A stretch of 34,608 bases of DNA from Polymorphobacter_B sp038225475 (lineage in GTDB: Bacteria; Pseudomonadota; Alphaproteobacteria; Sphingomonadales; Sphingomonadaceae): the NCBI GenBank assembly GCA_038225475.1, contig JBBRRA010000015.1, positions 1 to 34,608 of the forward strand. Reading direction: 5' to 3'. The notes under the pieces are model-generated. The model was not told the DNA's origin. It did no database searches and saw only the letters and a program-made list of their open reading frames with translations. Of the stretch, positions 24,940 to 33,078 are shown piece after piece. A program made the position numbers and the translations under genes. Positions within the stretch are counted from its first letter, which is position 1; each line of letters starts with the position of its first letter.

Positions 24940-25416
24940 ATGCGCTTTGCCATTGTTGCTGTCGCCATGCTTTTGCCGGGCTGTGCCGGCATCGAGTTCA
25001 CGTCGGCGGGCGCGCCGAACAGCTTTACCTACCGCGAGGCGACACCGTTCGCCGTGGTCAAGACTGCCATCGATTGCACACAGGCGGTCGAGGTTATTTC
25101 GGTTCCCGGCGCGGCGCACGGCATGCGGATGAAAAGCGGGTTGGGATCAGCAAAGCTCAACGTCAAACTCGCCAATGGCGTCATCACCGATATTGGCCAG
25201 GAAACCGATTCGAAGATTCCCGAGACAATCACGGCGGCGGCGGGGCTTGCGAAGGTGTTGGCACCGATGGCGCTCGCTCCGGGATTTGCGCCGCCACCAC
25301 AGAAGCCGCACGAATGCACGCCTTCGGTGCGATTATTCCAGATTGTCACCGATGCTGAGGGACGTGTCGGCTTCGACCGCGATAACGCGTTCACCATTGC
25401 CGCCGAGGGTTTTTAG
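24940..25416 (+). CDS. Putative lipoprotein, hypothetical
   Basis: The 158-residue protein has a short hydrophobic leader ending in LLPGC (about 11-15), a probable lipobox, although Pro is unusual near the cut. The remainder is soluble with two further Cys (DCTQ and HECTP) and a Pro-rich APPPQKP stretch. Family not recognised. It follows dcd by 10 bases and precedes murA by 40, and the upstream AGGGG fits a ribosome site, so it is probably part of the same operon. An extension to 24808 lies inside dcd and is rejected. Confidence 0.75.
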   Translation: MRFAIVAVAMLLPGCAGIEFTSAGAPNSFTYREATPFAVVKTAIDCTQAVEVISVPGAAHGMRMKSGLGSAKLNVKLANGVITDIGQETDSKIPETITAAAGLAKVLAPMALAPGFAPPPQKPHECTPSVRLFQIVTDAEGRVGFDRDNAFTIAAEGF

Positions 25417-25456
25417 CGCCCCTTCCGCCCGCTCGCGCAACGCTGTAGCAAACGTC

Positions 25457-26734
25457 ATGGACCAGATAATTATTCGCGGCGGCGCGCGCCTGTCGGGCAG
25501 CATCCACATTTCAGGCGCGAAGAATGCGGCACTGACACTGATGCCGTGCGCGCTGCTCTCCGAGGAGCCTCTGACGCTGCGCAACTTGCCGCGGCTGGCG
25601 GACATCGACACCTTTGGTCACCTGCTCAACAACCACGGAGTTTCGACGACCATAGAGGGATCGCACCCCAGCGAGTTCGGGCGCGTGATGACGCTGCGTG
25701 CCAGCCGCATCACCTCGACGGTCGCGCCGTATGACATCGTCCGTAAGATGCGCGCATCGATCCTTGTGCTCGGACCGCTGCTGGCGCGATGCGGCGAGGC
25801 GACGGTCAGCTTGCCGGGCGGTTGTGCGATCGGCAACCGGCCGATCGACCTGCATCTAAAGGCCTTGGAACATCTGGGGGCCGAAATCGAGCTTGCCGCA
25901 GGATATGTGAAAGCAACCGCGAAAGGCGGCTTGAAAGGCGGGCGCTATGTGTTCCCGACCGTTAGTGTCGGAGCGACCGAGAATGTCGTGATGGCAGCAG
26001 TACTGGCCCACGGCGAGAGCATCATCGAGAACGCCGCGCGCGAACCCGAAATCGTCGACCTGTGCCGCTGCCTGATCGCAATGGGGGCCAAGATCGACGG
26101 CGTCGGCAGCGAACGGCTGGTGATCACGGGCGTCCCCAAGCTCCACGGCGCGACCTATGCGGTGATGCCCGATCGGATCGAAACTGGCAGCTATGCCTGT
26201 GCTGCGGCCATCACCGGCGGCGACCTCGAGCTGATTGGGGCCGAGGAGGAAACGCTCGGTGCGACGTTCGACGCGTTACGCGAGGCGGGCGTCGAGACGA
26301 GCAAGACGCCGCGCGGCCTGCGCGTCAAGCGCGCCAACGGCCTACACGGGGTCACCATATCGACGGCGCCCTACCCCGGCTTCCCGACCGACATGCAGGC
26401 GCAGTTCATGGCGATGCTCGCGCTTGCCGACGGCGCATCGATGCTGACCGAGACGATCTTCGAAAACCGTTACATGCATGTTCCCGAATTGGCGCGAATG
26501 GGGGCCGACGTGACAGTGCGAGGGCGCGCCGCGATGGTGCGCGGCGTCGATCATCTGGTTGGCGCGCCGGTGATGGCGACCGACCTGCGGGCGTCGATGA
26601 GCCTCGTGCTCGCGGGGCTGGCGGCGCGCGGCGAAACGGTCATCAGCCGCGTTTATCATCTCGACCGCGGCTATGAGCGGCTCGAAGAGAAACTGTCGGC
26701 CGTCGGCGCCGATATCGAGCGTGTCGGTGACTGA
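25457..26734 (+). CDS. murA: UDP-N-acetylglucosamine 1-carboxyvinyltransferase
   Basis: MurA (425 residues) transfers enolpyruvate from PEP to UDP-GlcNAc, the first committed step of peptidoglycan synthesis in the cytosol. Visible marks are SGAKNAAL with K22 and N23 for substrate binding, the catalytic loop cysteine C123 in LPGGCAIGNRPID (the residue alkylated by fosfomycin), EIELAAGYVKA, and the C-terminal HLDRGYERLEEKL. The length is standard and the Cys is present, so the usual fosfomycin-reactive form is expected. The ATG at 25457 gives the typical MDQIIIRGG start. The DUF2948 gene begins inside its last codons. Confidence 0.96.
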   Translation: MDQIIIRGGARLSGSIHISGAKNAALTLMPCALLSEEPLTLRNLPRLADIDTFGHLLNNHGVSTTIEGSHPSEFGRVMTLRASRITSTVAPYDIVRKMRASILVLGPLLARCGEATVSLPGGCAIGNRPIDLHLKALEHLGAEIELAAGYVKATAKGGLKGGRYVFPTVSVGATENVVMAAVLAHGESIIENAAREPEIVDLCRCLIAMGAKIDGVGSERLVITGVPKLHGATYAVMPDRIETGSYACAAAITGGDLELIGAEEETLGATFDALREAGVETSKTPRGLRVKRANGLHGVTISTAPYPGFPTDMQAQFMAMLALADGASMLTETIFENRYMHVPELARMGADVTVRGRAAMVRGVDHLVGAPVMATDLRASMSLVLAGLAARGETVISRVYHLDRGYERLEEKLSAVGADIERVGD

Positions 26735-27158
26735 ATTACCCGCCGACGAGCGCCTGCTGCTACTTGCGCAGGAGGCGGACGAAGTGCCGCTGCTGTCGGC
26801 GCTGACACAGTCGGCGATATTGCGTGCACCCGATGTCGCGTGGGACCGGCGGGGCCGCCGCGTGGTGCTGATGCTCAACCGCTATCGCTGGGAGGCGAAC
26901 CAAGGCACCCGTGTCCGGAGCGCGCTGCGGATCGAGAATGTGCTGTCGGTCCAACGTCGTCATTGGCCCGATGCGAATGCCCATGATCCCGGAATTACCA
27001 TCCTCGAGTTGCTGGCGTTCACGCTCGACGATCTGACCTGCACGCTGACGTTCGCGGCCGGAGCCAGCCTGCGACTGCGCCTTGAGTGCGTCGACATGGT
27101 GCTCGAGGATATATCGGGGCCATGGGCGGCGGCGGGCGTCCCCACCCATGATAACTAA
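26727..27158 (+). CDS. DUF2948 family protein
   Basis: This 143-residue cytosolic protein is of DUF2948, found downstream of murA in many alphaproteobacteria. Recognisable segments are LLLLAQEADEVPLLSALTQ near the start, the VVLMLNRYRWE strand (about 51-61), then RVRSALRIENVL and the C-terminal LRLECVDMVLEDISGPWAA. Function unknown. The GTG start overlaps the murA stop by 8 bases, so it is translated from the murA message. An upstream extension to 26673 is rejected because it lies inside murA. Confidence 0.88.
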   Translation: MTELPADERLLLLAQEADEVPLLSALTQSAILRAPDVAWDRRGRRVVLMLNRYRWEANQGTRVRSALRIENVLSVQRRHWPDANAHDPGITILELLAFTLDDLTCTLTFAAGASLRLRLECVDMVLEDISGPWAAAGVPTHDN

Positions 27159-27237
27159 ACGCTGCGGCCGCGCCACGCATTGACCTTCGGCGGCCACAAA
27201 CGCTAGGCCTGCCTGCAAAGCATTGGGAGCGGTCGGC

Positions 27238-27987
27238 ATGAAGGTTCTGGTGCCCGTCAAGCGGGTGGTCGATTACAACGTCAAGGTTCGCGTCAAATCG
27301 GACGGCAGCGGCGTCGAACTCGCCAACGTCAAGATGAGCATGAATCCCTTCGATGAAATCGCCGTCGAGGAAGCAATCCGGCTGCGTGAAAAGGGTGTGG
27401 CGACCGAAATCGTCGTTGTCTCGATTGGCGTTCAGCAATGTCAGGAAACGCTGCGAACCGCGCTCGCGATGGGTGCCGACCGCGGCATCCTCGTGGTCAC
27501 CGATGTTACCACCGAATCGCTGACGGTTGCCAAGATCCTCGCCAAGATCGCAGCTGAGGAACAACCTCACCTGATTATCCTGGGTAAACAGGCGATCGAC
27601 GACGATGCCAACCAGACCGGGCAGATGCTCGCCGCTTTGCTCGGCTGGCCGCAGGGAACGTTCGCGTCGAAGGTCAGTGTCAACGGCGACCATGTCACCG
27701 TAGCGCGCGAAGTCGATGGCGGCGGTGAGACGGTCGAGCTGAAAATGCCGGCGGTGGTCACTACCGACCTTCGCCTCAACGAACCGCGCTATGCGTCGCT
27801 GCCCAACATCATGAAGGCGAAATCGAAGCCGATCGCTTCGAAGACGCCGGCGGACTATGGCATCGATCCAACGCCGCACCTGACCGTCACCAAGGTTGTC
27901 GAACCCGCCAAGCGATCGGCTGGCATCAAGGTCAAGACCGTCGACGAGCTGATCGAAAAACTGAAGATCACAGGAGCAATCGCATGA
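27238..27987 (+). CDS. etfB: Electron transfer flavoprotein, beta subunit
   Basis: The 249-residue EtfB binds AMP and pairs with EtfA to carry electrons from acyl-CoA and other flavin dehydrogenases to ETF-ubiquinone oxidoreductase. The family pattern is clear: MKVLVPVKRVVDYNVKVRVK at the N-terminus, NPFDEIAVEEAIRLREKG near 38-55, and the HLIILGKQAIDDDANQTGQM motif near 110-129. GGGAG lies before the ATG at 27238. Its ATGA overlap with etfA (27984-27987) fixes the operon. It begins 79 bases after DUF2948. Confidence 0.96.
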   Translation: MKVLVPVKRVVDYNVKVRVKSDGSGVELANVKMSMNPFDEIAVEEAIRLREKGVATEIVVVSIGVQQCQETLRTALAMGADRGILVVTDVTTESLTVAKILAKIAAEEQPHLIILGKQAIDDDANQTGQMLAALLGWPQGTFASKVSVNGDHVTVAREVDGGGETVELKMPAVVTTDLRLNEPRYASLPNIMKAKSKPIASKTPADYGIDPTPHLTVTKVVEPAKRSAGIKVKTVDELIEKLKITGAIA

Positions 27988-28916
27988 GCGTGCTGGTGCT
28001 TGCCGAACATGATAACAGCGTTTTGAAAGATGCAACGCTGGCGGCCGTTACGGCGGCAGGCCAATTGGGCGGCGACGTCCACATCCTCGTTGCCGGCTTT
28101 CATGCACAGGCGGTCGCCGATGCGGCGGCAAAGGTTGCCGGTGTCTCCAAAGTGTTGTTGGCCGATGATGAGGCGTTCGGCCACGCGCTTGCGGAGAATG
28201 TCGCACCGCTGATCGTCGGGCTGATGGCCAATTATGATGCCGTGGTCGCGCCTGCCACCACCCGCGGCAAGAACATCCTGCCGCGCGTTGCAGCGCTGCT
28301 CGATGTTGCCCAGATCAGTGAAATCCTTTCGGTCGAAGGCCCGGATACGTTCACGCGGCCCATCTACGCCGGCAATGCGATCGCAACTGTCAAGTCGAGC
28401 GATGCCAAGAAGGTCATCACCGTCCGCGGCACGGCATTCGCCAAGGCAGCGACCACGGGTGGCACGGCGAGCATCGAAGCCGTTGGCGGTGCGGTCGATG
28501 CGCATCTGTCGAAGTTCGAAAGCGCCGACTTGACCACCAGCGCGCGCCCAGAATTGACAGCGGCAAAGATCATCGTTTCGGGTGGTCGCGCGCTCGGCAG
28601 CTCCGACAAGTTCCACGATGTCATGGAGCCGCTCGCCGACAAGCTTGGCGCCGCACTCGGGGCAAGCCGCGCCGCCGTCGACGCGGGCTATGTCCCGAAC
28701 GACTATCAGGTCGGACAGACCGGGAAAATCGTGGCGCCCGAGCTCTACGTCGCGGTTGGCATTTCGGGCGCGATTCAGCATCTCGCGGGGATGAAGGACT
28801 CCAAGATCATCGTTGCCATCAACAAGGATGACGACGCCCCGATCTTCCAGGTTGCCGACTTCGGACTCGTTGGCGACCTGTTTACGCTGGTGCCCGAACT
28901 CACCGCCAAGCTCTGA
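27984..28916 (+). CDS. etfA: Electron transfer flavoprotein, alpha subunit
   Basis: The 310-residue EtfA has the N-terminal alpha/beta domain (MSVLVLAEHDNSVL; ANYDAVVAPATTRGKNILPR) and the C-terminal FAD-binding domain. The latter has the signature SGGRALGSSDKFHDV (about 196-210), YQVGQTGKIV, and LYVAVGISGAIQHLAGMKDS (about 257-276). The heterodimer feeds electrons from beta-oxidation and similar pathways to the respiratory chain, in keeping with the 3-hydroxyacyl-CoA dehydrogenase gene just downstream. The SDR gene follows after 41 bases with its own ribosome site. Confidence 0.96.
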   Translation: MSVLVLAEHDNSVLKDATLAAVTAAGQLGGDVHILVAGFHAQAVADAAAKVAGVSKVLLADDEAFGHALAENVAPLIVGLMANYDAVVAPATTRGKNILPRVAALLDVAQISEILSVEGPDTFTRPIYAGNAIATVKSSDAKKVITVRGTAFAKAATTGGTASIEAVGGAVDAHLSKFESADLTTSARPELTAAKIIVSGGRALGSSDKFHDVMEPLADKLGAALGASRAAVDAGYVPNDYQVGQTGKIVAPELYVAVGISGAIQHLAGMKDSKIIVAINKDDDAPIFQVADFGLVGDLFTLVPELTAKL

Positions 28917-28957
28917 GGCGAGTACTTAACGCGGCGCGGTCGAGGGGGAGGTTTGAG

Positions 28958-29977
28958 GTGAGCAAGGGTGTCGTCCTCGTTACCGGCGCATCGGGCTATA
29001 TTGCGGGGTTTGCCGTCCAGCAGCTGATTGCGGCGGGCTGGACGGTGCGCGGCACGATACGCAGCCTCGGCAAAGCGGATGCGGTGCGTCGCAGCCTCGG
29101 CGTAACGGCAGACGAACTGACGCTGTATGCTGCCGACCTTACCGCCGATGCCGGGTGGATGGAGGCATGCGCCGGCTGCGACTATGTCCTCCACATCGCC
29201 TCGCCGATCCCGAGCAGCGTTCCAAAGCACGACGACGAACTAATCGTGCCAGCGCGCGACGGTGCGCTGCGACTGCTCCGCGCGGCGCGCGATACCGGGG
29301 TCAAGCGCGTCGTGATGACATCGTCGGTAGCGGCGATCTGCTACGGCCATAGCGACACCGGACATGTGTTTACCGAAGCCGATTGGACCAACCCCGATAG
29401 CGCCGACGCCTATGCTTATGTGCGCTCCAAAACCATCGCCGAGCGTGCCGCGCGAGACTTCATGGCAAGCGAAGGCGGTGCGCTCGAGTTCTGCACGATC
29501 AACCCCGGACTGGTGCTCGGCCCGGTGTTGGGAAGCGATTTTTCGACTTCGCTGGTCGTGGTCCAGAAATTGCTCAACGGTGATCTGCCCGGCAGCCCGC
29601 GATTAGGGTTTGCCGTGTGCGACGTGCGCGACATCGCCGACGCACATCTGCGCGCGATGACCGCGCCTGGGGTCAACGGCGACCGCTTTTTATGTGCGGG
29701 CGAATGGCTGTGGATGAAGGATGTCGCAGCCATTCTGAAAAGCCGCCTTGGCGACCGTGCCCGGCGGGTGCCGTCGCGGGGGCTTCCCGATTTGCTTGTG
29801 CGGTTGTCGGCGGCGTTCGATCCACAGGTTAGAATGGTGCTCTCCGAACTCGGCAACGAGCGCCGTTGCGATGCGGGCCACGCCAAGGCCGTGCTGGGCT
29901 GGGTGCCGCGCGCTGCTGAGGAAAGCGTCGTCGATACGGCGCGCAGCCTGATCGAACACGGAATGGTAAAGACATGA
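28958..29977 (+). CDS. NAD(P)-dependent extended SDR, dihydroflavonol-reductase-like
   Basis: A 339-residue extended short-chain dehydrogenase. The nucleotide motif VTGASGYIAGFAVQQL lies near residue 8, the substrate-side segment is RVVMTSSVAAICYG (about 115-128), and the catalytic Y154-x-x-x-K158 is in YVRSK, followed by NPGLVLGPVLG. It resembles the dihydroflavonol-4-reductase/aldehyde-reductase branch; bacterial members reduce aldehydes or ketones of varied kinds, and the substrate is unknown. The GTG start at 28958 is preceded by GGGGGAGG. It overlaps the next gene as ATGA, so it belongs to an etfBA-SDR-hbd run. It could equally be a free-standing detoxifying reductase. Confidence 0.88.
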   Translation: MSKGVVLVTGASGYIAGFAVQQLIAAGWTVRGTIRSLGKADAVRRSLGVTADELTLYAADLTADAGWMEACAGCDYVLHIASPIPSSVPKHDDELIVPARDGALRLLRAARDTGVKRVVMTSSVAAICYGHSDTGHVFTEADWTNPDSADAYAYVRSKTIAERAARDFMASEGGALEFCTINPGLVLGPVLGSDFSTSLVVVQKLLNGDLPGSPRLGFAVCDVRDIADAHLRAMTAPGVNGDRFLCAGEWLWMKDVAAILKSRLGDRARRVPSRGLPDLLVRLSAAFDPQVRMVLSELGNERRCDAGHAKAVLGWVPRAAEESVVDTARSLIEHGMVKT

Positions 29978-30843
29978 AGACCGTCGGCGTCATCGGCGCA
30001 GGGTTGATGGGTAACGGCATCGCGCATGTTACAGCCGCCGCCGGCATGCAAGCGATCCTGTCCGACGTCACGGTCGCGCGCGCCGAAGCCGGCAAGGCGG
30101 TGATCGCAAAGAATCTCGCGCGCGGACTGGCAAAAGGCACGATCGACGCGGCGGGTATCGACGCCGTGCTCGCCCGCATCACCTGTGTCGCCGATACCGT
30201 GGCGTTCGCAAACGCCGACCTCGTCGTCGAAGCGGCAACCGAAAACGAGGGCCTCAAGCTCAAGATTTTTGCCGAGCTGTGCCCGAAGCTGAGTGCGCAT
30301 ACGCTGCTTGCGACGAACACGTCATCGATTTCGATTACGCGTCTCGCAAGCGGTACCGACCGGCCGGACCGCTTTATCGGATTGCATTTCTTCAATCCGG
30401 TGCCGGTGATGACGCTCGTCGAGATCATTCGCGGGCTTGCGACTTCGGACGCAACCACAACGGCCATGCACAGTTTTGTCACGGCGCTCGGCAAGACTGC
30501 AGTCGAGGCCGTCGACGCGCCCGCGTTCATCGTCAACCGTGTGCTGTGCCCGATGATGAACGAGGCGATCTTCGCGCTCGGCGAGGGTGTCGGGTCGGTC
30601 ATCGACATCGACGCAGGATTGAAGCTCGGTGCCAACCATCCGATGGGGCCGTTGACGCTCGCCGATTTCGTCGGGCTCGATACGCTTTTGAGCATCATGC
30701 GCGTGATGCAGGAGGCCACCGGCGACCCGAAATATCGCCCCGCGCCGTTGCTTATCAAATATGTCGAAGCCGGCTGGTTCGGGCGGAAGTCGGGGCGCGG
30801 CTTCTATGACTATTCGGGCGCGGAGCCGGTACCGACGCGTTAG
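29974..30843 (+). CDS. 3-hydroxybutyryl-CoA / 3-hydroxyacyl-CoA dehydrogenase
   Basis: The 289-residue single-function enzyme oxidises 3-hydroxyacyl-CoA with NAD(P). The Rossmann motif GVIGAGLMGNGIAHVTAAAG is at 5-24. The NTSSIS stretch (115-120), catalytic H138 in GLHFFNPVPVM and E150 give the expected His-Glu pair. The C-terminal dimer domain includes VNRVLCPMMNEAI and HPMGPLTLADFVGLD. Size and motifs match Hbd/PaaH2-type proteins. ATGA overlap with the SDR gene indicates coupling; with etfBA upstream it fits short-chain acyl-CoA oxidation or poly-hydroxybutyrate metabolism. Confidence 0.94.
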   Translation: MKTVGVIGAGLMGNGIAHVTAAAGMQAILSDVTVARAEAGKAVIAKNLARGLAKGTIDAAGIDAVLARITCVADTVAFANADLVVEAATENEGLKLKIFAELCPKLSAHTLLATNTSSISITRLASGTDRPDRFIGLHFFNPVPVMTLVEIIRGLATSDATTTAMHSFVTALGKTAVEAVDAPAFIVNRVLCPMMNEAIFALGEGVGSVIDIDAGLKLGANHPMGPLTLADFVGLDTLLSIMRVMQEATGDPKYRPAPLLIKYVEAGWFGRKSGRGFYDYSGAEPVPTR

Positions 30844-30923
30844 GTGACTAAGCGTAATGTCGGCTATTTAGCACTTCGCGCCAGAGCACGACTGCCCCCT
30901 CGCCAGCACCGGCCCAAGCCGCT

Positions 30924-31838
30924 ATGCGCTCGCGCATGACCAGCCCGCACGCTCCGCACCCCGCCATGCTCGCCAAGACCGAGACCCTGATCGAGGCGTT
31001 GCCGTATCTGCAGCGCTATGCCGGCGCGACATTCGTGGTCAAATATGGCGGGCATGCGATGGGCGATGCCGAACTCGCGCGCGACTTTGCCGAAGATATC
31101 GTGCTGTTGAAAGCGGTTGGCATCAATCCCGTCGTCGTCCACGGCGGCGGCCCGCAAATCGGCGTCATGTTGAAGCGGCTCGGCATCGAAAGTGCGTTCG
31201 TCGATGGCTTGCGCGTTACCGACGCAGCGACAGCGCAAGTCGCCGAAATGGTTCTCGCTGGGTCGATCAATAAGGAATTGGTCGGCTGGATCAACGCGGC
31301 CGGCGGCACCGCGGCGGGCATTTCGGGTAAGGACGCGCATCTGATCCGCGCGGCGAAAGTCAGCCGTACCAAGCGCGACCCCGACAGCTATATCGAGCAG
31401 GTCGTCGACCTCGGCTTTGTCGGAGAGCCCGAACACATTGACCGGACGATCATCGACGTCCTGATCGCCGCGAACATCGTGCCTGTGATTGCGCCCGTCG
31501 GCATGGGAGCCGACGGGCACACCTATAATATCAATGCCGACACGATGGCCGGCGCGATTGCGGGAGCGATCGGCGCAAAGCGGCTGTTCCTACTCACCGA
31601 CGTTGCAGGCGTGCTGGCGAAGGACGGTTCGCTGCTGACCGACCTCGACGCCGCAGCGATTTCGGATCTTGTTGCCGACGGAACGATTTCTGGCGGCATG
31701 ATCCCCAAGATCGAGACCTGCGTCGCCGCCGTTACAGCAGGCGTCGATGCCGCCGTCATCCTCGATGGCCGAGTGCCGCACGCAATGTTGCTCGAAATCT
31801 TTACGCGCGCTGGCGCGGGCACGCTGGTCCACGCCTGA
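30924..31838 (+). CDS. argB: Acetylglutamate kinase
   Basis: ArgB phosphorylates N-acetylglutamate in the second step of arginine synthesis. The amino-acid-kinase fold shows K40-Y-G-G-H-A-M-G at the phosphate site, VVHGGGPQIG (71-80), INADTMAGAIAGAIGAKRL and the C-terminal VTAGVDAAVILDGRVPHAML. The length of 304 residues is usual for the hexameric, arginine-inhibited type. The start is uncertain: ATGs at 30924, 30936 and 30966 are all in frame before the conserved part and none has a clear ribosome site. The 80-base gap upstream separates it from the acyl-CoA gene, so it probably has its own promoter. Confidence 0.95.
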   Translation: MRSRMTSPHAPHPAMLAKTETLIEALPYLQRYAGATFVVKYGGHAMGDAELARDFAEDIVLLKAVGINPVVVHGGGPQIGVMLKRLGIESAFVDGLRVTDAATAQVAEMVLAGSINKELVGWINAAGGTAAGISGKDAHLIRAAKVSRTKRDPDSYIEQVVDLGFVGEPEHIDRTIIDVLIAANIVPVIAPVGMGADGHTYNINADTMAGAIAGAIGAKRLFLLTDVAGVLAKDGSLLTDLDAAAISDLVADGTISGGMIPKIETCVAAVTAGVDAAVILDGRVPHAMLLEIFTRAGAGTLVHA

Positions 31839-31897
31839 ATATTTGCGCAAGGGGGCGGTTCGGCGCTATCTGCATTTCGGCAAAGCGGGGGTGAGCG

Positions 31898-32398
31898 ATG
31901 CGGATAATCGTCGGACTGACAGTATTGGCGCTGATGAGTGGCTGCGGAAGCAAGACTTCCGATGGCCAATCGACTGTCATTTCGACCAAGGATGGCACCG
32001 TCGCAGTCAGCAAGGACGGCAGCAGCACCGTCGCGGTTACCAACGATGGCCAAAGTGTTCACATCAGCACCGCCAACGCATGGCCCGCGACACTGCCCAC
32101 GTACATTCCCCGCTATCCAGATGCGACGGTTACCACCACATTTGCTGGCAGCAGCAGCAGTGGCGGCAAGAGCGGCGGCATGGTTGCCTTTACGACTGCC
32201 GATGCGCCCGAACGCGTTGTTAGCTTTTACAAGGACGAAGCGGCACGCGCCGGTCTGGGCGAGGTTGCGACGATGGCAACCGGCGGATCCCAGATGTTCA
32301 CCGCAACCGACAAGGCGACCCACCGCGACCTGACAATCCAGGCAACACCCGACGACGGCAAGACTACCGTCTCGCTGACATATGGCATGGGCAGTTGA
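31898..32398 (+). CDS. Putative lipoprotein, hypothetical
   Basis: This 166-residue protein has a leader ending in the lipobox LMSGC (Cys at 16). Residues about 20-60 contain short repeats of a K/N-D-G-x-x-x-V type (TKDGTVAV, SKDGSSTVAV, TNDGQSVHI), followed by a Ser/Gly linker (SSSSGGKSGG) and a globular end. Function not recognised. The repeated strand pattern suggests a small beta structure. GGGGGTGAG precedes the ATG. It lies 59 bases after argB and 63 before yggT, on the same strand. Confidence 0.78.
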   Translation: MRIIVGLTVLALMSGCGSKTSDGQSTVISTKDGTVAVSKDGSSTVAVTNDGQSVHISTANAWPATLPTYIPRYPDATVTTTFAGSSSSGGKSGGMVAFTTADAPERVVSFYKDEAARAGLGEVATMATGGSQMFTATDKATHRDLTIQATPDDGKTTVSLTYGMGS

Positions 32399-32461
32399 GC
32401 CGCTGATTGCGCGCCTGCGCCGCGCCCGCTAGGACGCGTCCAACATAATCGGAGCGTGGAA

Positions 32462-32764
32462 ATGAATACGCTGGCGGCGATCGTCGATATCGTCATCATG
32501 GTGCTGCAGTGGATCGTCTGGGCGCTGATCCTGCAGGCGATTCTATCGTGGCTGGTGGCGTTCAACGTCGTCAACATGTCGAACGGTTTCGTGCGCGGGC
32601 TTTATCAGGGGCTCGACCGGTTTTTTCAGCCCTTGCTGCGGCCGATCCGGCGCATACTGCCCGAAATGGGCGGCATCGATCTGTCACCGATGGTGTTGAT
32701 CCTGATCATCATCCTGATCCAACGCCTGCTGCCTGCGATCCTTGTCGATAGCGGAGTGTTGTAG
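32462..32764 (+). CDS. YggT family membrane protein
   Basis: The 100-residue protein has two hydrophobic regions (about 5-30 and 75-95) flanking the typical YggT core NVVNMSNGFVRGLYQGLDRF, then LLRPIRRILPEMGGIDLSPM. YggT proteins have been linked to osmotic tolerance and cell division/FtsZ organisation in some bacteria; the mechanism is unclear. The ATG at 32462 follows GGAG; a GTG two codons upstream is less likely. The DUF167 gene begins 5 bases after the stop, a pairing seen across many bacteria (yggT-yggU). Confidence 0.93.
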   Translation: MNTLAAIVDIVIMVLQWIVWALILQAILSWLVAFNVVNMSNGFVRGLYQGLDRFFQPLLRPIRRILPEMGGIDLSPMVLILIIILIQRLLPAILVDSGVL

Positions 32765-32769
32765 CACCC

Positions 32770-33078
32770 GTGTTCGCCTGGGCCCCTGCCGTCGGATATG
32801 TCACGCTGAGCGTGCGGGTCACGCCGCGTGGCGGACGAGACGCCGTCGAGGGGCTGCGTGCCGATGCCGACGGCATCCCGGCACTCGCCGTGCGGGTGGC
32901 GGCAGCCCCGGTCGATGGCACAGCCAATGATGCGGTCGAAACGGTCGTGGCGAAATGGCTCGGCGTCCGGAGCCGCGACGTCGAAGTGACCGGCGGGCTG
33001 ACCGCGCGCACCAAGCGACTGCGCATCGACGGCGACCCCGTCGCGCTGGTCCGTAAACTGCAGGTGCTGACCGCATGA
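32770..33078 (+). CDS. DUF167 (YggU) family protein
   Basis: This 102-residue cytosolic protein of DUF167 is recognised from VRVTPRGGRDAVEGLRADA (about 16-34), the VRVAAAPVDGTANDAV core and VTGGLTARTKRLRIDGD. No established function. The GTG start at 32770 has GGAG about 13 bases upstream. Its stop overlaps the folD ATG as ATGA (33075-33078), and it follows yggT by 5 bases, so yggT, this gene, folD and marC form one operon. Confidence 0.92.
   Translation: MFAWAPAVGYVTLSVRVTPRGGRDAVEGLRADADGIPALAVRVAAAPVDGTANDAVETVVAKWLGVRSRDVEVTGGLTARTKRLRIDGDPVALVRKLQVLTA

Noticed and set aside
25175..25456. Upstream extension of murA
   Set aside because: It lies inside the lipoprotein gene and has no MurA-like sequence; the family N-terminus begins at 25457.
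27019..28035. 338-residue minus-strand frame antisense to DUF2948 and etfB
   Set aside because: No motif and biased composition; EtfB on the other strand is unambiguous.
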